Positions 22,468 through 33,933 of a DNA stretch of 64,000 nucleotides are shown one piece after another. Numbering within the stretch: the first letter of the stretch is position 1; each line of letters begins with the position of its first letter. This DNA comes from Alisma plantago-aquatica (lineage: Eukaryota; Streptophyta; Magnoliopsida; Alismatales; Alismataceae), in assembly GCA_963693085.1 (NCBI GenBank), contig OY856409.1, forward strand, positions 297,976,558 to 298,040,557, in the 5' to 3' direction. The position numbers and the translations under genes were made by a program. A model generated the notes under the pieces. It did not search any database, was not told where the DNA came from, and worked only from the letters and a program-made list of their open reading frames with translations.

Positions 22468-24506
22468 TGTAAGGAAATATGGCATCAGGTAAGACAGCGG
22501 AAACAAAACTTTTACTCACGATATTTCCTAAAGACAGTAGATTGTGTCAATGACTATACAATGGGAAGGATGGTTGCGAGGTTATATCTGGTCCTGGAGC
22601 AAGTTCAATGAAAATCCCCTTATTGTAGTGTGCAACTTTCTTCAAGTTGCAACTGGACGTTTGTCTTCATCATCCTCGTGGTCTATCACCAAAAATGTCG
22701 GTTGACATCATCCTCCTAGCGGTAGGCAACATCCTCATTGCCTCTAGAGTATTCCACTCAGATCACTGGGAACTCTTATCATTCTCTTGGAATCGATATG
22801 AAGGAATTGTTCCTTCTAGTCAACATTCTAGCATTGAATTTCTCTCCCAAATGTGTCTCCCTGGTTGTTCCTTCCTTCGACGGGTAGAACTTGCTTGGGT
22901 TATCTTGTTTACCAATACCAAAGAAGACAACAATTGTCAAAGCTTACTTTTTATGTCTGGGAAGCCCCTGATACCCTTCTTTTTATAGGGGGGCCAGGGT
23001 TCTCGGTCCATATGGGAGTCAAAGAGACATCTTTTATGAATTTTCTAGAACCTACAAAAAATGATCATTTCACTCACCAACCAATTGGTTCGTGCATGAA
23101 TTGGTTGGTTCGTGACCTGGATTGGTCAATTCATGCATGTTTCTTATTCTAAATTATAATAGTATTCAATGCACAATTAATGCAGATCATGACATCAATA
23201 TCAATCCTTGATCCAATCGAATTGAACATTGAACTAGGTAGTTCATCACATGAACTGGTCATTTGGGACCATGAACCAGTTGGTTCAGTTAGTGAACATG
23301 TCAGCTCATGCCCTTGTTTAGCCATTGTTTAACTAGTGTGGTTTCTAATTGACCCAACACTCCATACGATCAATTCAACACTTGAACCTATCAATTCAGA
23401 GTCTAGTTAGTCATTTTTCAACTAGTGTTGTTTTAATTGAATACCTAAACACTTTTAATAATCAAGTTAAACATCATTCATGAATAAACTCCTATTCCAA
23501 GTGCATCTTGTGCGTGTGACCCTATAGGTCCCAAGTTACATTGGCAGCGGATGTCCATAACTAATTTATGACATCACAAGCAATGATTTGTGTCTAGCAA
23601 GACATAATTGCTACTCAAGTAATTGGAAAGTTGAAGAACAACTTCAACCTAAAATCTGTTATTGGTGTTTTACAATGATTGTATAGTTCCTTTGTCTCTG
23701 ATATCTGGATTGAACTTGAGGCATGGAATTGTCATCCTCTTCAACATTCAATCCATGTTCCTTGAACTAGAGCTGACTATCTGAGATATATGTGAACTCA
23801 ACATCATATATTGATTCATATGTGCATGGTCATGCTTTTCTTAGTCTCGCTTATCAAGTGGTTAGGATATGAAACTCCTATACGAGGACAAATTCAATCT
23901 AAATCACTCACTGTCATCCCCATATGTCACAATGCACCTGAGAACCACCTTTATGGAAACCCTTATTTAGGATCATGTTGGATGATGTCAAAGTACTTCG
24001 AACTACATGTGATGAGTGTAGTGATTTCAAGTCTAAGAACCACAATCACCACCATCATTTTAAGAGATGATTCTGACTACCATTGAATGGTTCCATGCAT
24101 CACTCTCAAAGTGGATCTATTTGATACATTACTCTCTAACAAGTATCTATGTGTTTGGTTTGATATCACATATCATGACTAATGAGATTCTGTCATTAAC
24201 CAACACACACTCTAGTCTTATGTGTTATTTATGTCTATTATCATTTCAAAATAACGATCGACGAGGGACATAACAAGAATGTATATTCTCTTAGCATCCA
24301 TATGATATCATTTGTTAGGTCCTCAACCCAAAGACATACATCATTGAGTAATATCATTCTTTAGAAATTTATTATGTTACATCACAATCTCACAACTAAT
24401 TAAAACATAACAAATTGGAAGATTGTCATTATTATTAATCAAACTATTTACAAGTCATGCCATTATAACAATCATATAATTGGATCTCAAGGCATACATA
24501 CCAACA
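22468..24506 (-). mobile_element. Copia 3' LTR (2039 bp)
   Basis: On the minus strand the LTR starts TGTTGGTATGTATGCC at 24506 and ends TTTCCTTACA at 22468. It follows the RNase H region and a polypurine tract, so it is the 3' LTR. The same segments occur in the LTR at 2693-4770 and in the fragments at 29927-30271 and 34078-35160, which identifies one family with ~2 kb LTRs. It contains the ctctagagtattccactcagatcactgg block near 22742 seen also in the 5' LTR fragment. Confidence 0.88.
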
Positions 24507-24525
24507 AAATCCCACTTGCACTTAG
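24507..24525 (-). other. Polypurine tract of the minus-strand Copia
   Basis: On the minus strand AAGTGCAAGTGGGATTT lies directly before the LTR start TGTTGG, matching the tract at 2675-2692. Confidence 0.7.
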
Positions 24526-24639
24526 AACCAATCACCCATGAACTTAATCCCAAATGATCTAACATGACCCTCATGCTTTGGCTCCAAATTTACTTTTGTC
24601 AATGGGTCAACCACATTGCTTTCAGTTGGTACTCTATAA

Positions 24640-25120
24640 ATCTTTACATCTCCTCACTGTATGATTTCTCATATGAGATGTAACTGCCTTTGTATGTGCT
24701 TGGAAAGCTGATGCAATCTGGGTTCCTTGGCTTGTGTAATAGCTCCATTGTTGTCACAATATATCTCAATTGCATTGTTGATGCTTGGAACCACACCAAG
24801 TTCAAAGATGAACTTCTTGATCCAAACAACCTCCTTAGCTACATTGGATGCAACAATATAGTCGACCTCTATTGTAGAATCTACAACTGTCTCTTGCTTG
24901 GAACTCTTCCAGGTCACAACTCCATTGTTGAGGTAGAACACAAATCTTGATTGTGATCTATAGTCATATTTGTTAGTTTGGAAGCTTGTGTCAGTGTAAC
25001 CTTTTACCATCAACTCTTTCTCACCATCATAGACAAGGAACCGATCCTTAGTTATTCTCAAGTACTGAAGTATTTTCTTCACAGTTGTCCAATGAGCTTC
25101 ATCTGGATTCTACTAATATC
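24640..25120 (-). pseudogene. Copia RNase H domain
   Basis: The frame 25082-24669 keeps 137 codons open and covers most of the Copia RNase H, which removes the RNA template strand during reverse transcription. Visible features are VKGYTDTSFQTN with the first acidic residue, VTWKSSKQETV, the TIEVDYIVAS segment carrying the Glu, VVWIKKFIFELGV, and YCDNNGAI with the next Asp, then a SKHIQR segment. The catalytic residues appear present, but the domain is cut off by stops on both sides and belongs to a broken polyprotein. It is the best preserved part of this element. Confidence 0.9.
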
Positions 25121-25229
25121 TTCTTGTCATGCTCAAGGCATACCAGACATTTGGGCAAGTGCATAACATTGAATACATGATGGATCCAATTGCAGATGCA
25201 TATGAAATCTTTGTCATGTGTTCCTTTTT

Positions 25230-26020
25230 TCACAAGAATTGGGACATTAAGCTATGAAGATAGTAACACCATGAAATATGGGAAGGCTACCTCTCTTTGA
25301 GTTCTCCATGCTGAACCTCTTCAACACTTTGTCAATGTATGTGCTACTTAGTCTAAGAAGCCTTCTATATCTATCTCTATAGATCTTGATTCCTAAGATG
25401 TAATATGTTTCACCTAAGTCCTTCATTGATAATGTATTTCCAATCCAAGTCTTTACAATCTATAAGGTATGTATGTCATTCCCCATAAATAGTATGTCAT
25501 AGACATACAATATGAGGAATAAAATCATGCTCCCACTATCCTTCTTGTAAACACATGGTTCATATTCATTTTGACTGAAGCCGAACTCTTTGACTATTTT
25601 GTCAATCAAATATTCTAGCTTTGAGATGCATGATTCAATCCATCGATTGACCTTTGTAGGTTACATACTTTATTTGTATCCTTTGGATTTATAAAACCCT
25701 CAGGTTGTGTCATGTACACATCCTCAAGTAAATTTCTATTAAGAATGCAATTTTAACATCCATCTGCCAAATTTCATAATCATAATAAGTTGCAATGACA
25801 AGTATGATCCTGATGGAGTTAACTATGGCAACTTGAGAAAAGGTTTCATCATAGTCAACACCTTGAACTTGTCTGAAATCCTTTGCAACCAATCAAAATT
25901 TGTAATTTGTACATTACCATCCATGCCGGTCTTCTTCTTGAAGACCTACTTGCACCCTATGGGTTTTACCACTTCAGGTGGATCCACCAAGGTCCATACC
26001 TTGTTGGCATACAAGATTTC
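25230..26020 (-). pseudogene. Copia reverse transcriptase
   Basis: Reading the minus strand, the domain begins near 26010 with VWTLVDPPEVVKPIGCK, a stop where Trp of CKWVF should be, and FKKKTGMDGNV. The open stretch 25892-25710 has QVQGVDYDETFSQVA and WQMDVKIAFL, which holds the first catalytic Asp. The catalytic box near 25496-25507 reads YVYD instead of YVDD. It ends with LGETYYILGIKIYRDRYRR near 25420-25370. Reverse transcriptase copies the element RNA into DNA; this copy cannot be active because of stops, frameshifts and loss of a catalytic Asp. Confidence 0.88.
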
Positions 26021-26699
26021 ATAGCTTTAAGCCTCTTCTCAGACTCTAGCCCCTTAACAACTTATAGGTATGTTGTTGGCCCATCATTAATGGCCAACTA
26101 ATTGCCTTCTTGAGTCACAACATGACAAAATCTTTCTAGTTCAAGGAGTTTCCTACTAGATCTGTGAGGTTCCTATGTTATATGATGAATTGAGATTCCA
26201 CTATGGTTTTTGACTCTCTATGTTCCTCTTGTACCTCCTCAGGTTCAATGTTTTCTTGTTGGTCTCAAACTTTTTTTGAGATCTATCTTGCTCCCACTGA
26301 TTCCTTTGGAAATGATTTTTTTCCTAAGAATGCAACATTCTTGGAAAACAACACTTTGTTGTCCGTTGGGTTGTACAAGTAGTATCCTTTGGTTTCCTTG
26401 GGATATCCAAAAAAATAACATTGATTAGATCTAGGGCAAAGTTTTTTAGGAAACATTTTCTTGACATAAGCTTCCCAACTTCAAATCCTCATAAAAGACA
26501 TTTTGGGATGCTTCCCAGTCCATATCTCATATTGTTTCTTTTGAACCAATTCAGATGGCACATAGTTTAGTGTAAACACTATATTTTTAAGATATTAACC
26601 CCAAAAGATAGTTGGAAGATCAATAAAACTCATCATTGATCACATCATATCTAGTAATGTACAATTCCTTCTTTCTGATACACCATTATGTTGTGTGTT

Positions 26700-27060
26700 C
26701 TAGGTGTGTCCATTGTGATACAATATTATGGTCTTGTAGAAGGTCCTCAAACTCTTAGCTTAAGTATTCTCCACATCAATAAGAATGAAGTGCCTTAATA
26801 CTTTTACCAAGTTGGTTCTGTACTTTATTCATGAAATCCTTGAACTTTTCAAGAGTTTCTAATTTATGTTTCATCAGGTAAACATAACCATACCTACTCA
26901 GGTTATCAGTGAAGGTAATGAAATACTGATACCCACCTTTAGCATTTGTTCTAAAAGGGCCACATACATCAATATGTATGAGTCCTAATAGATCACTAGA
27001 ACTCTCACTTTTACCAATGAAGGGAGTCTTTGTCATCTTTTCCAACAAACAAGGCTCACT
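26700..27060 (-). pseudogene. Copia integrase core
   Basis: The frame 27048-26776 begins MLEKMTKTPFIGKSESSSDLL. It contains IHIDVCGPF with the first catalytic Asp of the integrase core, followed by YQYFITFTDNLSRYGYVYLM with the adjacent conserved Asp-rich segment, and ends LGKSIKALHSY. The rest of the core, with the second Asp and Glu, lies downstream (26770-26500) in broken frames. Placement between the protease region and reverse transcriptase is the Copia order. Confidence 0.88.
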
Positions 27061-27089
27061 TGTCTCTATTTATTCAAAATCAAAAGAAT

Positions 27090-27480
27090 CTTGATATCCA
27101 TCTTTATGGAGTCTAGAGTTGCAATTCTTATTGATGTGCCCAACAAGACAATGTCAGAGATACATTTGGTATGAGTTGTTGACTTTCAACCTTTTGGTAT
27201 TTACATTATAAAAAAATTGTATTAATATCTAATAAATAAAAACCATAACACATTGAGGCACTTCCATAAAGATATTATCTATTGAAACAAAACATTGACT
27301 GTTCTTTATATGAAATTCATATCCATCCTTATCCATACAAGATACAAAAATAATGTTTCTATTTATGGTAGGTACAAAATAGTAGTTCTTTAATTTTATT
27401 ACAAGTCTTGTTGGCAGAGATAAATCATAGGTTCCATTGCAGTGGAAAAAATTCTTGCTCCATTTGCAACACATAGTTCA
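27090..27480 (-). pseudogene. Copia protease / GAG-pre-integrase region
   Basis: The open stretch 27474-27229 includes LPTRLVIKLKNYYFVPTINR, NIIFVSCMDKDGYEF and IKNSQC. This is the Copia segment between the protease and the integrase zinc-binding part, where LxNVxYVP and NLISVSxLxxxG are usual. The stretch 27200-27060 continues into the GAG-pre-integrase part. No protease Asp motif could be read with certainty. The region is intact enough to assign but not to be functional. Confidence 0.7.
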
Positions 27481-27599
27481 ACGTCGCCCTTTCGTAAAGG
27501 CTTACTTTTTTTTTAGATCCTACATATTTGAACTTATTTAAGAACCACATTAGATATCTAGTACCCAAGATGAATAAGTAGACATATTTACCTCAATAA

Positions 27600-28456
27600 A
27601 GTGTATACCTAAAGTGGAGATCAATATTCCCTCCTTCTTCTTCTTCAGTTCCTCTAGATAGAAAGGACAATTTCTCTTCCAGTGTCCAGGCCGATGACAA
27701 TGGTGACAATTTCCTCCCTTAGTAGCCCCTTAGTTTGGTTGTAGTGCAAAAGAATCGGGCTTCTGGCTAGATTTAGAACTCTTCTTAGATTTGCCTTTAC
27801 CCATGGACTTTGCCTTTCCTCTCCTGATCATCATCACATACGTGGACTTGAATTTCTTCATTTATGCATCAACCATTCTCAACATGCCAATTAATTCTAA
27901 AAAGACTTGTCAAAATTATTCATGTTGTAGTTCATGACAAACTAGCTATATGACTCTGATAGTGACTATAGAATCACATATGTGGCCAACTCTTAACCAA
28001 GGGAAATCCTACTGTAGTAAGGTTTTGCACATACTCGATAAGCTTGAGTACATGGGGACCTACTGGATCTCCTTCTGCCATGTTGCAATTGAACAACTCT
28101 TTGGAGATATCATATCTCTCTTGTCTTGCCTGATCTTGGTACATGTTTGTAAGATGTGTTATAATCTCAATCACATCCATATTATCATGCTATCTCTACA
28201 ACTAATAATAGTTCATGGAGCACAACATCAGGAATTTGACATCTATGACATCCTCAGAGTGCTTCTTGTAAGCATCTTTATTAGCCTTAGGTGCACTGGG
28301 ATTAGGTTCATCTGGCTCTGGTGTTTCTAAGACATAGAGCTTGGACTCTTGCATGAAAAAAATTCTCAATGTCCTTAACCAATCATGGAAATTATTCCCA
28401 TTTAACTTGTCATTCTCAAGGAGCGATCACAAGGAAAACTTGTTGTTTGTCATCAT
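27600..28456 (-). pseudogene. Copia gag with intact zinc knuckle but premature TGA at codon 10
   Basis: The minus-strand frame starts at ATGATG (28456) reading MMTNNKFSL, then TGA (28427-28429), then SLLENDKLNGNNFHDWLRTL, the typical Copia gag N-terminus. It proceeds through SKLYVLETPEPDEP and ends with a CX2CX4HX4C zinc knuckle at 27708-27667 (NCHHCHRPGHWKRNC). All four ligands of the knuckle are present. Gag is the capsid and RNA-binding protein. The stop at codon 10 is shared with the second Copia copy at 32729. Further stops occur downstream. Confidence 0.85.
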
Positions 28457-29705
28457 TTGATTCTACAAGTGAAATTCACAATTTTCAAACATTTTGATTT
28501 TATTTGATTTGATTTGATGGTATTTAATTAGGTGTTTAATTAATTATCTCTCCCACTATTTTTTTTCAAATTGATAACCCTCATGTATCAATTTGGATGA
28601 TTATAGCGTACAACCTTCTAGTGACCCAAAATCCATATTTGTCAAATCATGACTCCGCTTTGGCTGTTCGCCCACAACTTGACTATTTAGGTAGGCAACT
28701 ATTACCAATTGTATCTAAATATAACTCTTGCATAGATGGTCTTTCCAACTCTTTGTCACATTCCATCTTCATGCCTCTAGGTACTTAATCTCATTAAGAC
28801 CACCTAGTGAAGCGTGACCCAAAAGCCAACAAAACAAAATATACACCTTGCTTTGGCAGATCTACATATCTTCCATCACACTTCCATGAGATCGACATTG
28901 CACCACGCTTTAGCGTAACCTACGCTTGTCGATCAAGTTTTTCATGTATGTTGCTTATGAAAAGCATATAAGACTTAATATTACATTTGAGAAATTTTAT
29001 ATAAATACATATGCATATCCAATCACAACATATTTATAGTATGTATCATATACATGCTATAACCACAACGAAACATGCAATAATAAACACAACCAACGGT
29101 TATGGACATCCTAATGTAATTCCTATGAGAAATAAGGAATTACTACCACCTAAGGTTCACATCATATGTATTGACTTGTTGTTGATGGCAATCCATGCTG
29201 AACCAGTCCAAGATGATCGGTTCAACCCTTGAACTAGTTGGCTAGCCTCCTGGTCAGTCGGTTGGTTGCTCGAATCAATCGTATGGCCTCCGGTCCATAT
29301 GATGTCTTGAATCCTCCATCTGGTCAGTTGGGCCACCAACCAGTCATTTGGATCCTCCTGTCATCACCTCCTTGGTCCTCCAGCCGATTCATTTGGCTCC
29401 TAAACTGGTCGGTGCTTGATGAGCTGGTCAGATCGCTTGGTGCAGAACACCTTCTCTGCGATAATGAGAATTAAAAACTATCCTAATATTACATTGTAAA
29501 TGTGAAACCTCGAGTTCCATTTGAGGGGATCATAGGAAGGAAAGAATTAATACTTTTACATATGTAAAAAAAGAGAGAGTCTCAATCTATAAATCAAGAT
29601 ATAAAAGGGAACAACATCCATCCACCATGCACAAAAGGTCTAGGGGTATAGGCCATAACCATGCTACTAATCACCATCAAAACGATTTTAAGACAACACA
29701 TAATA

Positions 29706-29784
<79 letters not shown>

Positions 29785-29913
29785 ATTGGTTATGGTGTTT
29801 AATCGGGCATGAATATTAGACAAATTAATTATTCACATCATATGTAATAAATAAATAATAAAACCAAAATCCAATCATATCAATTAGATCCCAAAGAATA
29901 CTAAATTTACGTT
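28457..29913 (-). other. Leader (5' untranslated region) of the Copia element
   Basis: No gene. This ~1.45 kb stretch separates gag from the primer-binding site, which is long for a Copia leader. It shares sequence with 32730-33933 of the second copy. It holds a cluster of 'ccagtc / cggttggttgct / gatcggttcaacc' motifs at 29190-29440, resembling those in the LTR, and a TA microsatellite at 29711-29782. Confidence 0.6.
29711..29782. repeat. (AT)n microsatellite
   Basis: About 36 uninterrupted AT dinucleotides within the Copia leader. The overlapping poly-Ile-Tyr frame is an artefact. Confidence 0.98.
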
Positions 29914-29925
29914 GCTCTGATACCA
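29914..29925 (-). other. Primer-binding site (initiator tRNA-Met type)
   Basis: On the minus strand the sequence is TGGTATCAGAGC, the standard plant Copia primer-binding site complementary to the 3' end of tRNA-iMet. It lies one base downstream of the LTR end. Confidence 0.92.
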
Positions 29926-29926
29926 C

Positions 29927-30271
29927 TATAAGGAAATATGGCATCAAGTAAGTAGAGAAAACAAAATTTTTACTCACCATATTACCTAACGACAATAGAT
30001 CACGTCAACAACTATTCGATGGGAAGGATAGTTGTGAGTTTATACCTGGTCCTGGAGTAAGTCCACTAACAATCCCCTCGCTATAGTGTGGAACTTTCTT
30101 CAAGTTGCACCTGGACATCTATCGTCGTCAGCCTCCTAGTCTGTCACCACAAATGGCGGTTGACGTCGTTCTCCTATCAGAAGACAACGTACTCCTTAAC
30201 TCTAGAGTAGTCCACGAGGACCAATGAGAACTCTTGTCATTCTTGTGGAATGGATATGAAGGAGTTGTTCA
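29927..30271 (-). mobile_element. Truncated Copia 5' LTR (345 bp remain)
   Basis: This matches the first 300-plus bases of the LTR at 22468-24506 on the + strand ('aaggaaatatggcatca', 'gggaaggata', 'cctggtcctggagtaagt') up to 'gaaggagttgttc', where the match stops. On the minus strand it ends CCTTATA instead of CCTTACA. The remaining ~1.7 kb of the LTR is missing to the right, replaced by the insertion at 30272. Confidence 0.85.
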
Positions 30272-31595
30272 AACTCTAAATTGAGTCAAATATACTCATT
30301 GGAACGGAAATTTTATTTTGTAAAAGACAATCCTGTTATTTGTACCATTTTTTAGCTTTTTAAGGGGGTAAAATCCACCCAAAATCACTGTTGTAGAAGT
30401 TTATTAAAGCAAGTCACATGGTCAAAAAGGACACTCAATAAATCCCAACATTTTGGGCAAGCAATTAATATTGTAAAACTTCTCTCCTTTTACTAGAAAA
30501 GTTGTAGAATTCTATATCCTTTTTTGCGATGGAAATAATTCAAATAAAGACTCAATCAAACATTGAAAATTATCATGCGGTCAAAATTTTAATGTGACTT
30601 TGGGCTGAAGCAAGTGATTAAATGTTGTTGAACGACCGACACCTAAGATGAAGAAATCTAGACACATCCATCAAATATTCCTATAGGATTTCCCCCTGCT
30701 TTCTCCCTATAAAAGGAGGGGTTACTCCACAAAAGGCATCAAGTCTTAGTTTGTAAATTCAGCTTTTGGTCTGTAGTTTACATGTTGTATCAGTATGGAT
30801 CTCATTTTAGTTTGTATTCCTAACAGTTCATTATGTATGAGTAGAATCTTCTGGGGCATATGGAATATCCTCTCAGCCCGATTATATTCAATATAATCAA
30901 TTCTCTTACTCCATTGAAAAAAAATGTTCTCTCTATTTATGCTTGGCTATCGGATGATCTGATATATTCTTATGGAGTGATATGACATTGGATCTCCATA
31001 AGAACAAAATAGTAGTCCCTTAATTATGGTTATTATATTTTCATCTCTTTAATATTATTCTTGTTATAATCCTTAGTGATGCAATCACCTGAGCCTTGAG
31101 TTTGAACATCAGTTTGAATTCATGTTTCTTGATATGACCATGGATAGTGGCATGTTAGACATTGGGCAATGATCGACAAATGTTGGGACCAACAGATTTA
31201 CGGGAATTCGGACCGTTGTGAGTTTATCTATAAGGACATGCAACCATAAGGTCTTGATTTGATCCTTGGAGTTCAAAAGTTGATTAGTTAAACAAGAAAA
31301 TGGTTTTTGGTGGTGGTCCTCTAAAACCCCATATCTTTATTGCTTGATTTGTTAATGTTTATTTCATCAATTTTATTTCCGTACTTAGTTTAATCAAACC
31401 TTTTAATTTGGACTTTTAATTCTTGTTTTTGCAATCAGATTTGAAACTTGAACATCCTCCTTTTGCTGTATCTAGGGATCAATACCTCTCTATACTTAGT
31501 GATTTGGTTCTTGCATCAAGTTGACAACCTTTTTATAAGGTTAAACTCTAGGACTTGTCCTAGTGATTGTTGTGTGTACAATGACACACATCAAC
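30272..31595 (+). mobile_element. Unassigned non-coding insertion with strong TATA box, possibly a solo LTR
   Basis: This 1.3 kb block lies between two fragments of the same Copia family. It contains no ORF of interest. It has a canonical TATAAAAG at 30708-30715, about 440 bp from its start, followed by T-rich sequence and 'attatattcaatataatcaattc' near 30880, which could be a polyadenylation zone. That is the layout of an LTR (U3, R, U5) on the + strand. The ends are uncertain: the Copia match stops near 30271 and resumes near 31596. No second copy is in the window. Confidence 0.4.
30708..30715 (+). promoter_or_regulatory. TATA box
   Basis: TATAAAAG in a GC-richer context (CTCCC before, GAGGGG after), about 35 bp upstream of a plausible start region. 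It is the best TATA match I noticed in the window. Probably an LTR promoter. Confidence 0.5.
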
Positions 31596-31960
31596 AACCA
31601 TCGTTATGGATTCTATAAATGCATTTCTCATTTAAGTGCTCTAGATGACAATGTTATAGGTATACATTATTTGAGTCATCGAGTCATTCAGTATATGTGT
31701 TATACATGTTTGCCTTAAAACTATTGACTATAGATTTTAAGACATAGGACACTGTCATATAAGATCTTTTCCTTAAAATGAAACATCAATTATTCATAAT
31801 ACTCTTGTTCATACAAGATACATGATGTTATTCATTAATGATAGGTACATAATAGCAACTCATTAATTCTATTAGAGGCCCATGAATGAGAGATTCCAAC
31901 TATTTTGGCAAGACCTCTTCCTCCATATAGTTCTATCTTACTTCTTATAAGGTCCTAAAA
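31596..31960 (-). pseudogene. Second Copia copy: protease / GAG-pre-integrase fragment
   Basis: This segment aligns by eye with 27100-27480 of the first copy: 'catacaagatacatgatgttattcattaatgataggtac' corresponds to the block at 27340-27375. It is cut off at about 31596, so integrase, RT and RNase H are absent from this copy. Confidence 0.65.
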
Positions 31961-32729
31961 TGAATATCTCTATCCCTACCTTCTTTTTCCTCAGTTCCTT
32001 TAATTGAAAAGGAAAAATTCGTTTTATACTTATCTTTCTCCTTATCTTGAGATTTGAACTTTAGCTTAGCCTCAAAACATTTCTTTGGCTTGCCTTTGTT
32101 CTTGGACTCCCCTCTACTGATCACCATCCCTGTTTGTCCTTCTTCATTCATTCTTCGACATTAATCAATATGCCAACCAATCTAGACATCAATTTAGCCA
32201 AGTTACTCAAGTGATAACACTCAATAAACTGGGTATATGATTTAGGAAACAATTGTAGAACCATATCCATGGCCAACCTATTCACCTAAAGGAAATCCAA
32301 GTCTCTCTAGATGTTCCACATGCCCAATAATATTGAACACATGGGGGTCTTCTGGATCTCCCTCTCTTAGTATGCACTCAAACAACAGTTTGGAGACATT
32401 ATACCATTCTTGGTTTACATGATTATTAAGATGTGTTACCATCTTGAGAATGTTCATGTTTCATGTTGTGTATGCAACTCATAGTTCATACAACACAACA
32501 TAAGGTCTTTTATGTTTGTTTTATCATTAGCATGCTTCAAATAAGCACCCATTTCAGCTTTAGGTGCATTCTGAGCGGGTTCCTCTAGCACTAGTGTTTG
32601 AAGGACGTAGAGCTTATGCTCATGATTGAGAACATTTCTCAGATTCCTAAACCAGTTATGGAAGTTATTCCCATTTAGCTTGTCCTTCTCAAGGAACAAT
32701 CACAAAGAAAACTTGTTTGTGTTTAACAT
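31945..32729 (-). pseudogene. Second Copia copy: gag, zinc knuckle deleted
   Basis: The minus-strand frame starts MLNTNKFSL at 32729, meets TGA at codon 10 (32702-32700), then reads LFLEKDKLNGNNFHNWFRNL and VLNHEHKLYVLQTLVLEEP. It runs through 32454, and the open stretch 32151-31945 includes KGKPKKCFEAKLKFK. Where the first copy has its CCHC knuckle, this copy goes directly to FSFSIKGTEEKEG, so the knuckle is missing. The stop position is the same as in the other copy. Relic only. Confidence 0.82.
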
Positions 32730-33933
32730 TAGATTCAACAAAAGAAATTTTGCAATTTGTTAAATCATTTTTAATTTGATTTGATAATATTGATGATATT
32801 AATTAGGCCTTTAATTAATTATTTCTCCCACTATTTTGTTCAAATTGATATCCCTCACTATTATTTTACAAGATTGCAACATACAACCTTCTAGTGAGCC
32901 AAGATCCATATTTCATCAAATCTTGAGTCAACTTTGGATGATGGCCCACAACTTGACTATTTAGATAGAAAAGTTTTGCCAATTGCATATCATGCAACTC
33001 CTGGATAGATAGTAACCACAAATCCTTTCCCATAGTGTATCTCTATATTTCTAGTCACTTAATGTCATTGAGGACACTTAGTTAAGCGTGAGTCAAAAGA
33101 CAACACAATAGAATATGTATCCAGCTTGGGCAGATTTGTATATCATACTTCCATGAGATAGAAAATGCACCACACATTGGTGTAACCTACTCTTGGTCGA
33201 TCAATATTTTCATGTGTGTTGCTTATGGAAAGAATCATAGGCTTAATATTTATTGAGGAATTTATATAAATATATACATATCCAATCACTGCATACTTCC
33301 AATACATATCCTATACATGGTATATCCACATTTAAAAGAACATGCAATCACAAACATACAAGCGATGGTTATGGCCATACTAATGCATATTTTTGGAGTC
33401 ACAAAGAATTGCTACTGCAAGTTCCGCATCATATGTAGCAACCTATACTGGATAACACGTGTTGGCCCAATCATTCATTTGAACCCTTCAGTTGATCAGT
33501 TGGCCTTTAGGTTGATTAGTTGTCTCATCATGTCTGTTGGCCTACTCAATCCTTCAGTTGATCAATTCGATTCATGAAGAACATCTTCTCTTTTCAAAAA
33601 AGAAATTTAAACAATCCTATTCCATATCACATTATAAAAGGGAAAACCTCACATTATATTCAAAGAAAATATATGAAGAAGAGAATTAATTTACATTTGA
33701 AAAGGAGGGGAGGGCTTGGTATGCAAACTGAGTAACAAATGGATAGAAAACCAAACAACCATGCACACACATCCCCATGGGTTTTATCCATAATCGCACA
33801 TACATCCACCATAAAAAGTGTTTACAACGATGTGCACAAATTGCATATATATATCATATATATATGTATCATGTGTGGTATTTACTCAGATATACACATT
33901 AATCATTTTAATATTCACACCGTACTCAATAAA
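32730..33933 (-). other. Second Copia copy: leader region
   Basis: No gene. It corresponds to the leader of the first copy: for example 'ctccataccttctagtgagcc', 'gtggcccacaacttgactattta' and 'ggcagatttgtatatc' blocks are shared with 28600-28870, and 33480-33580 has the same 'cagttgatcagttggcc' motif cluster as 29200-29440. It stops near 33933, before the primer-binding site would be reached. Confidence 0.65.

Noticed and set aside
29627..29812. 61-codon frame with poly Ile-Tyr
   Set aside because: Translation of the TA tract in the Copia leader.
29914..29925. Possible tRNA gene fragment
   Set aside because: Only the 12 bases complementary to the tRNA-Met 3' end are present; it is a primer-binding site, as are 49921, 58951 and 62937.
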